A stretch of 56,941 nt of DNA from Oscillospiraceae bacterium (GTDB taxonomy: Bacteria; Bacillota; Clostridia; Oscillospirales; Oscillospiraceae). Positions 33,615 through 41,599 of the stretch are shown here, in pieces. The notes beneath the pieces are model-generated. The model did no database searches. It was not told the origin of the DNA and saw only the letters and a program-made list of their open reading frames with translations. Position 1 is the first letter of the stretch. Every line of letters begins with the position of its first letter. The stretch is taken from assembly GCA_017502285.1 (NCBI GenBank), contig JAFVVH010000052.1, forward strand, positions 1 to 56,941, given 5' to 3'. The translations under genes and the position numbers were made by a program.

Positions 33615-34903
33615 GTAATCCATTGGAGCGGGGCGTACAGAAGCTATTTCAGGGTAAGGCGGCCTCGGGCACCTCGCTGTCGCTGGATTCCCCCGCCGGG
33701 TGGCCCCGGCTGGATCTGAACAGCACAGAAGCGGCTATGAAGGTAGCTGCTGTGAGTGCGTGTATCGAGATCATCTCCAACTCTGTGGCTATCCTGCCCA
33801 GTTTCGTGATGAACGAAAAGACTAAGGATCATCTGAATGACCACGATCTGGGCGACATCCTGTGGCGGCGTCCCAATGAGATGATGACCCCCATGCGCTT
33901 CCGGCAGATGACGGAAGCGCAGGTGCTGGCCCGGGGCAACTGCTACGTGTGGATATACCGTGACCGGGCAGGAACTCCGGTGGAGCTGATCCCGCTGGTG
34001 GACGCTTCCTGTCAGCCGTGGTACGACGGCGAGATGGGTAAGTGGTGGTATTTGGCCCAAAACCCAAAGACCGGGGAACCGCACCGGCTGGATCCCATCG
34101 ACATTCTGCACTACAAGGGTTTTTCCCTCAATGGTATTACCGGGCTGAGCGTGCTGAGCCGAGCCCGGCACACCATCGAGACAGCCCGGTACATGGAGCA
34201 GGTGCAGCATTCTACCTACGCCAACGGCGGCCGTCCCAGCGGCGTGCTGACTGTGGACACCGATATGGGCGGTGTAACGGACTGGGTGAACGAGAAGGGC
34301 GAGAAAGTACAAGCCAATCTCAAGGATATCGTGCGCCAAGAGTGGGAGAAGTATAACTCCGGTCCCGGCAATGCATTCCGGACGGCCATTCTGGACAACG
34401 GCCTAAAGTACCAGCCCATCACCATGACCAACGCAGACGCTCAGTTTGTGGAGAACAAGGGCGTTACGGTGGAGGACATCTGCCGCTTCTTCTGTATGCC
34501 GCCCTATAAGCTGGGGATTGGCAAGCAGAGCTACGAGTCCAACGAGCAGAACAATATTGAGTTTGCCGTGCAGACTCTTCAGCCCCGCATTACAGAGCGG
34601 GAGCAGGAGGAGACCTGGAAGCTGCTGACCCTTTCCCAGCAGAAGAAGGAGCATCAGGTCATCAAGATGAACATGGCTGCCATTCTCCGGGCAGATGCCA
34701 AGACCCGGGCTGAGGTGGAGCAGATATACCGCAACATGGGCGTTTACAGTGTGAACGACATCTGCGATCTGGAGGACCGGCCCCACGTGCCCGGCGGCGA
34801 TACCCGATACGGCAGTCTGAACTATGTCCCATTGGAGTTTTTCGAGTTGCTATCTATGGCAAGAAATTTGCCTGGATATAAACCGGCAGGAAAGGAGGAG
34901 TGA
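33611..34903 (+). CDS. Phage portal protein, HK97 family
   Basis: A 430-residue portal protein forming the ring through which DNA enters the head. Typical stretches are VSACIEIISNSVA, RARHTIETARYMEQVQ and ICRFFCMPPYKLG. It lies between terminase and the protease. Confidence 0.92.
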   Translation: MSNPLERGVQKLFQGKAASGTSLSLDSPAGWPRLDLNSTEAAMKVAAVSACIEIISNSVAILPSFVMNEKTKDHLNDHDLGDILWRRPNEMMTPMRFRQMTEAQVLARGNCYVWIYRDRAGTPVELIPLVDASCQPWYDGEMGKWWYLAQNPKTGEPHRLDPIDILHYKGFSLNGITGLSVLSRARHTIETARYMEQVQHSTYANGGRPSGVLTVDTDMGGVTDWVNEKGEKVQANLKDIVRQEWEKYNSGPGNAFRTAILDNGLKYQPITMTNADAQFVENKGVTVEDICRFFCMPPYKLGIGKQSYESNEQNNIEFAVQTLQPRITEREQEETWKLLTLSQQKKEHQVIKMNMAAILRADAKTRAEVEQIYRNMGVYSVNDICDLEDRPHVPGGDTRYGSLNYVPLEFFELLSMARNLPGYKPAGKEE

Positions 34904-34908
34904 TAGCC

Positions 34909-35613
34909 ATGACTGAGGTAAAGAAAAGCGGCGCGTCACAGACGGTCAAGCCGGTTACGGAAGATGACCTTGCGAAGATCAACCGCTTTACCTTGGCCGC
35001 GCTGACAGCGGAGGATGTATTCACCTTTGATGTCAACGCCTGCGATACGCAGGCAGACCGGGATTATGAACAGTTCAGCAAGGCCGCGCTGGACAAACTG
35101 GCGGAGCTGTTCATCGGCAAGACCGTCATCTTTGATCATACCTGGTCGGCCGGCAGACAGACGGCCCGCATCTACGATTCCCAGGTGATCCAGGACGGCG
35201 AAGTACACCGCCTGCGTCTGAGCATCTACATGCTCACGGGCGAGGATACCCAGGCTGTGCGCAGTGCCATCTGCGGCGGCATCCTGCGCGAGGTAAGTGT
35301 GGGCTGTGCCGTTAGACGGGCTGTGTGCAGCGTGTGCGGCAAGGAGTACGGCGAGTGTGGCCACCGCAAGGGCGAGCGTTACGGCGGAACCTTGTGCACG
35401 GCCATTCTGGAAGATCCTGTCGATGCCTATGAACTGTCCTTTGTTGCCGTCCCTGCCCAGCGCGATGCGGCGGTGACCAAAATGGCTGGTGTGGTCCTGC
35501 ACAAGACCGACAAGGAACTTGAGCAGGAAGCCGAGGCCACCGAAACCCGTAAGCGGCAGATCGCGCAGGCAATGGCCCGCGTAGATCTGTATGAAAAAAT
35601 GACAAAAATTTAA
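34909..35613 (+). CDS. HK97-type prohead protease
   Basis: A 234-residue maturation protease. The catalytic His is likely in TVIFDHTWS and the Ser in ILREVSVGC. A short cysteine pair (CSVCGKEYGECGH) is an unusual insertion. AAAGGAGGAG precedes the ATG at 34909. It should cut the delta domain from the capsid protein that follows. Confidence 0.8.
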   Translation: MTEVKKSGASQTVKPVTEDDLAKINRFTLAALTAEDVFTFDVNACDTQADRDYEQFSKAALDKLAELFIGKTVIFDHTWSAGRQTARIYDSQVIQDGEVHRLRLSIYMLTGEDTQAVRSAICGGILREVSVGCAVRRAVCSVCGKEYGECGHRKGERYGGTLCTAILEDPVDAYELSFVAVPAQRDAAVTKMAGVVLHKTDKELEQEAEATETRKRQIAQAMARVDLYEKMTKI

Positions 35614-35630
35614 AATGGAGGAAAAAAGAC

Positions 35631-36794
35631 ATGAATCTCAAGCAGAAACTGTACGACCTGAAGGGCCAGCAGAAGGCCCTGGTTCCTGAACTCCGTGCGA
35701 TGGTAGACTCTGGCGATCTGGGCGAGGACTATCAGGCAAAGAACACCCGTTTTGATGAGCTGGGCACCCAGATCAAGGCCATCGAAACCCAGCTGGCCCG
35801 TGAGGGCATGTTTGACGAGGGAGACCCCACCCCTAAGGACTTTACCCCCGGTACGGTCAAGGCCTTTGAGTCCGGCGTGCTGAAGGGCCTGACCCAGAAC
35901 GTGGTCAAGGAGTTCGCCGCTGGCGTGCGCAAGGCCATGACCGAGGGTGTGGGTGCTGACGGCGGCTTTACCGTGCCCGCGGACATCGTGACCCGTGTGT
36001 ACGAACTGGTGAGCGCGGAGGATAACCTGCTGCCCTACATCACCAACACTCCCGTGACCAGCAATAGCGGCAAGCGCACCTACAAGACCCGTCAGCAGCT
36101 GACCGGGCTGCAGACCGTGGCCGAGATGGCCAAGATCCCCAAGACCGACAAGCCCACCTTTGCGCAGGTAGACTACGTAATCGCCAAGCGCGCCGGTTAC
36201 CTGCCCGTGTCTGTGGAACTGCTGGAGGACAGCGACGAGAATATTGCCACAATGGTGATCAACTGGCTGGCCGATGAGGTCCGCGTGACCATTAACATGA
36301 AGGTGGTGGCCACGGCCAAGAGCATCGGCGCTACCGCCATCAGCGGCCTGGAGGATATTATGCAGCTGCTGACCGAAGGTCTGGGCAGTGCTATCCGCAA
36401 GATCTCTGCCATCCACACCAATGACAGCGGTCTGTTGTGGCTGCTGAACCTGAAAACCGGCCAGGGTGACTCCCTGTTGCAGCCCCGCCCCAACTACACC
36501 GAGCAGATGCAGCTGTGCGTGGGCCCTGTGGTCATCCCCATTCACGTGTGGGACAACGCCACCCTGCCCAATGACGGCGGCAAGATCCCCATGCTCATCG
36601 GCAGTCTGAAGGAGGGCATCCAGCGTTTCGACCGCAAGCATCTGACTGTAAGCCGCCTGACTGAGGCTACTGTTGGCGACATCAATCTGGCCGAGCAGGA
36701 TATGGTGGCCTTTAAGGGTACCATGCGTGACGATTACAAAGTCCGCGATGCCGAGGCATTCCGCTACTGTGAGTTGACTGCCGCTGCGGGCTAA
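35631..36794 (+). CDS. Major capsid protein, HK97 fold
   Basis: A 387-residue capsid protein. The first about 60 residues form the coiled coil expected of the scaffold-like delta domain (MNLKQKLYDLKGQQKAL), then VGADGGFTVPADIVTRV begins the mature part, with AGYLPVSVELLEDS and a C-terminal RDDYKVRDAEAF. GGAGG precedes the ATG. Confidence 0.93.
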   Translation: MNLKQKLYDLKGQQKALVPELRAMVDSGDLGEDYQAKNTRFDELGTQIKAIETQLAREGMFDEGDPTPKDFTPGTVKAFESGVLKGLTQNVVKEFAAGVRKAMTEGVGADGGFTVPADIVTRVYELVSAEDNLLPYITNTPVTSNSGKRTYKTRQQLTGLQTVAEMAKIPKTDKPTFAQVDYVIAKRAGYLPVSVELLEDSDENIATMVINWLADEVRVTINMKVVATAKSIGATAISGLEDIMQLLTEGLGSAIRKISAIHTNDSGLLWLLNLKTGQGDSLLQPRPNYTEQMQLCVGPVVIPIHVWDNATLPNDGGKIPMLIGSLKEGIQRFDRKHLTVSRLTEATVGDINLAEQDMVAFKGTMRDDYKVRDAEAFRYCELTAAAG

Positions 36795-36807
36795 GGAGGA
36801 ATTGACT

Positions 36808-37248
36808 ATGGCAAGAAATTCTACTAAGCCCAAGGATGATACCACCCCCGCCGTCGAGGAGGAGCAGGGTAACATCAATCCCATTGATGAGGGCACCCCT
36901 TCCGCCGACGTTGGCGGCACCTCCCCCGTCGAGGGGGCAAAGGTCGCCACAGGTGCCGAGGACGAGCAGGGTAACGCCAACCCCGCTACTGAGGAGCAGG
37001 AGGACAACGCTGCCCCTGCTACCGATGAAGAGTCTTTTGTGGGCACCCACATGGTGAACACCGCGAGAGGCCTGAACCTGCGCGAAGCCCCCAGCTATGG
37101 CGCGCCCGTGCTGGAGATTCTGCCTTGCGGCACCGCCGTTTATGCCATCGACCCCGAGGGTGCACCCGCCGGCTGGCTCTGCGTAATGACCGAGGACGGC
37201 AAGTCCGGTTACGTGGCCGAGCGGTACGTCAGCCCCATCGAGGAGTAA
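36808..37248 (+). CDS. Acidic protein with C-terminal SH3b domain
   Basis: A 146-residue protein. The first 78 residues are a low-complexity region rich in Glu, Pro, Thr and Asn with a repeated EQGN-NP motif; the last 65 form an SH3b domain (VNTARGLNLREAP, GWLCVMTEDGKSGYVAERYV). SH3b domains often bind cell wall. In the head operon it could be a decoration protein; this is inference. Confidence 0.75.
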   Translation: MARNSTKPKDDTTPAVEEEQGNINPIDEGTPSADVGGTSPVEGAKVATGAEDEQGNANPATEEQEDNAAPATDEESFVGTHMVNTARGLNLREAPSYGAPVLEILPCGTAVYAIDPEGAPAGWLCVMTEDGKSGYVAERYVSPIEE

Positions 37249-37252
37249 GCCC

Positions 37253-37546
37253 ATGGACGCGGCAAGGTTTGCCCAGGTGCTTGCGTACTGTCGCCTTGAT
37301 GCTGAAGAACTGTCCGAAGCCGATAAGGTTGTGCTGGAGGGTATGATTGCCGATGCCGAGGCGTACATGGAAAGGGGCGTGGGCCCGAAGCCTGGTGAAA
37401 ATACCCCTCGGCGTGCTCAGTACGACCAGCGCGTCAACGAGATGGTGCTGGACAGCTGGGAAAACCGGGGGACGCAGGCCGTCGGAGTGACTGTGATGGA
37501 AAATCCGGCCTTCCGCCGGAAGCTGAATCAGCTGAAATGGCCGTGA
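37253..37546 (+). CDS. Head-tail connector, gp6-like
   Basis: A 97-residue helical protein (VLAYCRLDAEELSEADKVVLEGMIADAEAYM in parts) typical of HK97 gp6-like connectors placed after capsid genes. It lies 4 nt after the previous gene. Confidence 0.8.
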   Translation: MDAARFAQVLAYCRLDAEELSEADKVVLEGMIADAEAYMERGVGPKPGENTPRRAQYDQRVNEMVLDSWENRGTQAVGVTVMENPAFRRKLNQLKWP

Positions 37547-37559
37547 AAGGCGGTGCACT

Positions 37560-38180
37560 ATGTACAACGATAAGTCCATCAATCTCGGCTCTTCCCTGAG
37601 GGATAGGGTAGAGGTGTTGGATCTGCGCACGGACTCGGGTGGTAATTTCAGCTGGGCACGTGTTGGAACGCGATATGCCTGTGTAAAGCCGGATGATCGG
37701 CGGTACAGCTTTTCCAGCGTTGGGGTATGGCCCAGAGGGGCAACGGTAACGCTGCGGCCCTGTGGGTTGACCCTGCATCAGGCGCTTCGTTGGAACGGTC
37801 AGCATCTGTTTTTGACTGCGATCATTCCGAGCGCAGGGCGAGACAGGCTGGAGATCAAGGCTGTGGTGTGTAACCCGGTGACATTTACCGCCGAACCTCA
37901 GTCCAAAACCGGACGGGACAAGCTGAACCGACCCACGGTGGAGAAGGTGGCTGCCTTCACCTTCCCCGGCGTGTGGACGGAGCTGTACCGCAAGGAGCAG
38001 GACGAGGGCGTGGTGGGTACGGAGCTTGTGCAGCGGGTGATCGTAACACCGAAGGAGATCAGGCTGCGCCGAGGCGACATTGTGCGCCATCCGGATGGAA
38101 GCACGTGGCCGGTAATGCGGGTACTGGAGCTGGACGAGCACAAGAACGAGTACATCGTCTATCGCCAGGAGGACCCCTAA
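37560..38180 (+). CDS. Head closure/head-tail adaptor protein
   Basis: A 206-residue beta-rich protein. Position between gp6-like and gp10-like genes, and IIPSAGRDRLEIKAV motif, indicate a stopper or head-tail joining protein. GAAAGGCGG lies before the start. Confidence 0.65.
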   Translation: MYNDKSINLGSSLRDRVEVLDLRTDSGGNFSWARVGTRYACVKPDDRRYSFSSVGVWPRGATVTLRPCGLTLHQALRWNGQHLFLTAIIPSAGRDRLEIKAVVCNPVTFTAEPQSKTGRDKLNRPTVEKVAAFTFPGVWTELYRKEQDEGVVGTELVQRVIVTPKEIRLRRGDIVRHPDGSTWPVMRVLELDEHKNEYIVYRQEDP

Positions 38181-38629
38181 TGCAGTCGGTTGAAATCAAG
38201 GGGCTGGACAAGGTTATCCGGTCTCTGGACACCCTGCCGGACGTTATCCGTCAGGCGCGGGTGGAGGCGCTGGAGGCTGAGGCCGAGCCGCTGCTGGCTT
38301 TGGTACAGCAGGGCATCGGCCGCGGCCCGCGGCGAGCCGGGGACAGCCACATGCACATAGCAGATGTGCAGAGCACATTCATGGGCAGTGGCAAGGGTTA
38401 TCTCGCCGTGCGTGCCAAGGCCAAAACAGACATCGTATCGCCTCGTGGAAAGCGGCATGCCGCCGGTTACGTGACCAATGCACTGGAAAACGGCCATAAG
38501 GCGGCAGGCGGTGGACGCGTGGGCGGCAAGTATATGTATGCCAATGCAAGGCCGGCAGCGGAAGATGCCTCCCGGAGGTTGAAGGAGAAAATCGAGAAAG
38601 CCGTAAAGGAGCATTTCGATGACGACTAA
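38180..38629 (+). CDS. HK97 gp10-like tail completion protein
   Basis: A 149-residue protein: IKGLDKVIRSLDTLP at the start and GYVTNALENGHKAAGGGRVGG in the middle are gp10-like. GGAGG lies upstream. It connects the neck to the tail. Confidence 0.8.
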   Translation: MQSVEIKGLDKVIRSLDTLPDVIRQARVEALEAEAEPLLALVQQGIGRGPRRAGDSHMHIADVQSTFMGSGKGYLAVRAKAKTDIVSPRGKRHAAGYVTNALENGHKAAGGGRVGGKYMYANARPAAEDASRRLKEKIEKAVKEHFDDD

Positions 38630-39086
38630 CGTAACCACGACTACCGATATTCTGGAGGCGATAAACCTCCGGCTGTTGAAAAAATGGCCGCAGCGGACCG
38701 TTTATGCGGAGGCCTGCCCGGTAGACTTTGACCGGCCATCTTTCTGGCTGCAGGTGCAGTCGCACGATCAGGCAGACGCGGGAAAGTTTCTTCTGCGGCA
38801 CACCGTGGTGATCCTGCTGACCCTGTTTGACGAGCTGGACGAGCACTACGAGGCCAGCTGGCAGCGTCTGAGCAGAGAAACCGACGATGCTATGTATCTG
38901 CTGTCTCCGCCGCTGGAGGCAGGGGGGCGGCATATTAGTCTCGGCCTGAAACGATTGCCCCGGGACCCTGACCGGGCACAGCTACAGCTGACTGCCGCAT
39001 GGATGGACACCATGCCGGGCTGCGACAGCAATGATATTCCTGTGGCGGACAGCGTTGAGCTGGACACCCGGGTGGTTTTGAAGTAA
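38619..39086 (+). CDS. Tail terminator-like protein
   Basis: A 155-residue protein (ILEAINLRLLKKWPQRTVYAE; PSFWLQVQSHDQADAG) similar to DUF6838-type tail terminators found before sheath genes in contractile-tail phages. It overlaps the gp10-like gene by 11 nt. Confidence 0.7.
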   Translation: MTTNVTTTTDILEAINLRLLKKWPQRTVYAEACPVDFDRPSFWLQVQSHDQADAGKFLLRHTVVILLTLFDELDEHYEASWQRLSRETDDAMYLLSPPLEAGGRHISLGLKRLPRDPDRAQLQLTAAWMDTMPGCDSNDIPVADSVELDTRVVLK

Positions 39087-39116
39087 CACAATAATCGCAA
39101 AGGAGAGTTGAAAAGT

Positions 39117-40184
39117 ATGGGACTTCCTACTATTACGTTTTCCCTGCAGAAGGCCGCGCAGAGCGCGGCTGCCCGCATTTCTGCAGGGCGGGTGGCACTG
39201 ATCCTGCGGGATGAGAAGGTGAACGGCCTGCACACGGTATATCAGCAGGGTGATATACCCGCTGAGCTGAGCCAGGCAAACAAGGACGCGGTGCTTCGTG
39301 CCCTAATTGGGCACATCAACAAGCCGGAGCTGGTCTACCTGAGTGTGATCGGCACCGCTGATGAGATCGAGGCCGGATTTGCGGCCCTGGCTTCCTTCAG
39401 CTATGACTATCTGGCCGGTCCTGTGGATATCGACGATGGCGATGCGCAGGCGCTGGCGGATCTGGTCAAGGAGCATCGCAAGCTGCGCTACATCGGCAAG
39501 GTGGTGCTGCCCAATGTGGCCGCTGACCACGAGGGTGTGATCAACTTTGCTGCCAGTGGGATCACCGTTGGCGATAAGGCCTATTCTGCCGCCCAGTGTT
39601 GCAGCCGCATCGCGGGTATTCTGGCAGGTACCCCCGCCGCATGCAGCGCTACTTATGCCATGCTGGGCGAGGTGACCGATGTAACAGCCATGGACAAGCC
39701 GGACGAGGCTGTGGATGCCGGAAAGCTGTTTCTGATCAACGACGGCCGCCGAGTCAAGCTCAGCCGTGCGGTGACCAGCAAGGTCACCTTTACTGACGAC
39801 GAGCCTGAGGCGCTGCGCAAGATCAAACTGGTGGCTACGGTGGATCTGATCCGCTATCACGCCATTTCCACGGTGGAGGATGAGTATCTGGGCAAGTGCG
39901 CCAACAGCTACGACAACAAGTGCATTCTGCTGGTTGCTCTGGGGGACTACCTGAAGGTGCTGGAGCAGGAGGGCGCGCTGAAAGCGGGCAGCAGTGGTGT
40001 GAAACTGGATGCCGCTGCTACGCGCAAGTATCTGCTGGCTCAGGACCCGTCCCGGGCGGACGAGATCAAGGCCATGAGCGATGAGCAGGTGGTCAAGGAG
40101 GATACCGGCAGCAAGGTCTTTATCCGTATGTTCGGCAAGGCGCTGGACGCTATGGAGGACTTCGACCTGGTGCTGGAGATGTAA
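39117..40184 (+). CDS. Tail sheath protein
   Basis: A 355-residue contractile sheath subunit: MGLPTITFSLQKAA at the start, and the C-terminal region TVEDEYLGKCANSYDNK followed by VFIRMFGKALDAMEDFDL typical of Firmicute sheaths. AAAGGAG precedes the ATG at 39117 by 10 nt. It shows that this is a myovirus. A 17-bp palindrome (39298-39314) lies within the gene. Confidence 0.9.
   Translation: MGLPTITFSLQKAAQSAAARISAGRVALILRDEKVNGLHTVYQQGDIPAELSQANKDAVLRALIGHINKPELVYLSVIGTADEIEAGFAALASFSYDYLAGPVDIDDGDAQALADLVKEHRKLRYIGKVVLPNVAADHEGVINFAASGITVGDKAYSAAQCCSRIAGILAGTPAACSATYAMLGEVTDVTAMDKPDEAVDAGKLFLINDGRRVKLSRAVTSKVTFTDDEPEALRKIKLVATVDLIRYHAISTVEDEYLGKCANSYDNKCILLVALGDYLKVLEQEGALKAGSSGVKLDAAATRKYLLAQDPSRADEIKAMSDEQVVKEDTGSKVFIRMFGKALDAMEDFDLVLEM
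39298..39314. repeat. 17-bp prophage palindrome, copy 3 (inside sheath gene)
   Basis: GTGCCCTAATTGGGCAC is the exact reverse complement of the copy at 52925-52941 and differs only in the centre from the other two. Confidence 0.75.
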
Positions 40185-40198
40185 GGAGGTAACGGACT

Positions 40199-40627
40199 AT
40201 GGAAAAAGTTTTGGATCCTCGTCTGGTGCGCAATGGCACCTTTGGCACCGGCTGGGTGGACGGCGAGCAGGTGTATGAGTGCTACGGCATGCAGATCAAG
40301 GTCAACAAGAACAAGGAGACCGTAAACCGCTGCCGCACGCTGGCCGAAGGCAAGAAGATGACCAGCTACAACATCACCGGTACCATCCGCATCCATAATG
40401 CCACCAGCCGGATGATTCAGCTGGAGGCAGATGCGCTGAAGGCGGGTATCGACCTGAAGCACACCATTATCAGCCTGCTGGATGACCCGGACAATCCCCA
40501 GGCCCAGCGCATTGCACTCAAAGGAGTGTCCTTTGATGACCTAACTTTGGCCGACTGGGAGGCCGCTAAGCTGGGTACCATCGAAGCGCCCTTTACCGCA
40601 GAGGATTTTGAGATTTTGGAAGCCTGA
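40199..40627 (+). CDS. Tail tube protein (XkdM-like)
   Basis: A 142-residue tube protein directly after the sheath. MQIKVNKNKETVNRC and YNITGTIRIHNATSRMI match XkdM-like tubes. AAGGAGG precedes the ATG. Confidence 0.88.
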   Translation: MEKVLDPRLVRNGTFGTGWVDGEQVYECYGMQIKVNKNKETVNRCRTLAEGKKMTSYNITGTIRIHNATSRMIQLEADALKAGIDLKHTIISLLDDPDNPQAQRIALKGVSFDDLTLADWEAAKLGTIEAPFTAEDFEILEA

Positions 40628-40628
40628 C

Positions 40629-40671
40629 AAAAAGGCCTCATCCCGGACGATGGGGTGAGGCCTTTTTTACT
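40629..40671 (+). terminator. Terminator after the tube gene
   Basis: AAAAAGGCCTCA-type stem of about 14 bp (40631-40645 with 40652-40666) with a six T tract follows the stop. It would make the sheath and tube abundant relative to later tail genes. Confidence 0.85.
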
Positions 40672-40676
40672 ACACG

Positions 40677-40745
40677 GTGCCCGATCTGGGCGCAACAATC
40701 CCTCAGTCAGCCTTGCGGCTGACAGCTCCCTTTGCACAAGGGAGC
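40677..40745. repeat. REP-like palindromic repeat with palindrome variant
   Basis: Between the terminator and the tail chaperone lie a variant of the 17-bp palindrome (40677-40693, one arm mismatch), then two hairpins: GTCAGCC/GGCTGAC (40706-40723) and an 8-bp perfect stem GCTCCCTT/AAGGGAGC (40725-40745). Such paired hairpins resemble the dispersed palindromic elements of Oscillospiraceae genomes. Confidence 0.65.
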
Positions 40746-40768
40746 CAGATTTGAAAGGACTGGTAGAA

Positions 40769-41179
40769 ATGAGCGAAAAGAAAATGGTAACCGAGGAGCA
40801 GGAAATCTCTGCTCTGGATCTGTTGCTGGGCGACGGCATGCCCAATATGAAGAAGGAAACTCCCACTGCCAGCTACGAGGTGGAGCGGCTGAGCGAGGCC
40901 GCCGGCAAGCCGGTGGTGTTTAAGCTGCAGGCGCTGTCCTACGGCCGGGTGCAGGATCTGCGCCGGATGAGCGAGGACAGCGAGGTCAATATCCTGCTGG
41001 CCGGGTGTGTGTCCCCCAACCTGAAGGATTCCCGGATGATGGAGAAGTACGGAGGCGTGACGCCCGGCGAGATGGTGAAGAACCTGCTGCTGCCCGGTGA
41101 GATCGCCGACCTGAGCATCGCGGTGGAGCGGCTGTGCGGTTACCGCAAGACCACCATCAGTGAAGTAAAAAACGGTTAA
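40769..41179 (+). CDS. Tail assembly chaperone (XkdN-like), zero-frame product
   Basis: A 136-residue chaperone (ISALDLLLGDGMPNMKKE; YGRVQDLRRMSED; GVTPGEMVKNLLLPGEI). It keeps the tape measure soluble and recruits tube subunits. AAAGG lies 10 nt upstream of the ATG. It ends in a slippery heptamer at 41167-41173; a longer product is expected by -1 frameshift. Confidence 0.85.
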   Translation: MSEKKMVTEEQEISALDLLLGDGMPNMKKETPTASYEVERLSEAAGKPVVFKLQALSYGRVQDLRRMSEDSEVNILLAGCVSPNLKDSRMMEKYGGVTPGEMVKNLLLPGEIADLSIAVERLCGYRKTTISEVKNG

Positions 41180-41400
41180 GGGACGGCACGGACGGGCAGC
41201 TGGGCCTGCTCTATTACCTGTTCTCCGCCCACCACTGGCCGCTGAGTGAGCTTCAGCGGCTGTGGGAGGGGGAAACCAAGTGGTGGGATCTGGTGAACGC
41301 CTTGTCGTCCTTTGAGTGCGAAATGCGCAGCAACCCACCGGACCGGCCGGGGGTGAAACATCTGGACAAGAAAAAGGTCAAGCTGACCAGAGTAAAATAA
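40769..41400 (+). CDS. Tail assembly chaperone, -1 frameshift extended product
   Basis: After slipping back one base at 41173, translation continues for 75 codons to a TAA at 41398-41400, giving about 210 residues. The extension (RLRDGTDGQLGLLYYLFSA, HHWPLSELQRLWEGE, VNALSSFECEMRSNP) has no start codon or RBS of its own and its length and place match the T part of G/GT chaperones. It fills the gap before the tape measure gene that otherwise seems empty. Confidence 0.85.
41167..41173 (+). other. Programmed -1 frameshift site (A AAA AAC)
   Basis: In the reading frame GTA AAA AAC the heptamer A AAA AAC is a canonical X XXY YYZ slippery site, six bases before the zero-frame stop. Confidence 0.85.
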
Positions 41401-41424
41401 AAGCCGCCCCCGGGCAGGGGCGGC
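41394..41424 (-). terminator. Terminator of the antisense membrane peptide
   Basis: Minus strand: GCCGCCCC/GGGGCGGC stem (41424-41417 with 41410-41403), 6-nt loop, then TTTTATTTT. It overlaps the last codons of the frameshift ORF. Confidence 0.88.
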
Positions 41425-41438
41425 AGCATGCAAGTGAT

Positions 41439-41531
41439 TTATATTGTTAGAGGCCATATAAACGCAACGAGCAACAAAACAAACAAAAATACACCGTAGA
41501 AAATCCACAAATCATTCGGATTTTTGTTCAT
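41439..41531 (-). CDS. Antisense 30-residue membrane peptide
   Basis: A minus-strand ORF with AGGAGTG 7 nt before the ATG: MNKNPNDLWIFYG followed by a single hydrophobic helix (VFLFVLLLVAFIWPL) and a TI end. It has its own SigA promoter (41588-41560) and strong terminator, and is the only minus-strand gene in the structural region. The form resembles type I toxin peptides or exclusion morons, but no antitoxin RNA was identified. It is much more AT-rich than its neighbours. Confidence 0.75.
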   Translation of the reverse strand: MNKNPNDLWIFYGVFLFVLLLVAFIWPLTI

Positions 41532-41559
41532 TCTCTCACTCCTTTCAATTGCAACTTTA

Positions 41560-41588
41560 ATAATAAGTCATTTCTTGATAAAAGTCAA
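41560..41588 (-). promoter_or_regulatory. SigA-type promoter of the antisense peptide
   Basis: Minus strand: TTGACT (41588-41583), a 17-bp spacer and TATTAT (41565-41560), 29 bp before the start codon. It is divergent to the tape measure start, with which it shares the intergenic region. Confidence 0.8.
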
Positions 41589-41599
41589 GGGGGGATACG

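Noticed and set aside
41401-41599. Empty intergenic gap before the tape measure
   Set aside because: It holds a minus-strand mini-gene with promoter and terminator, while the preceding bases are the frameshift extension.
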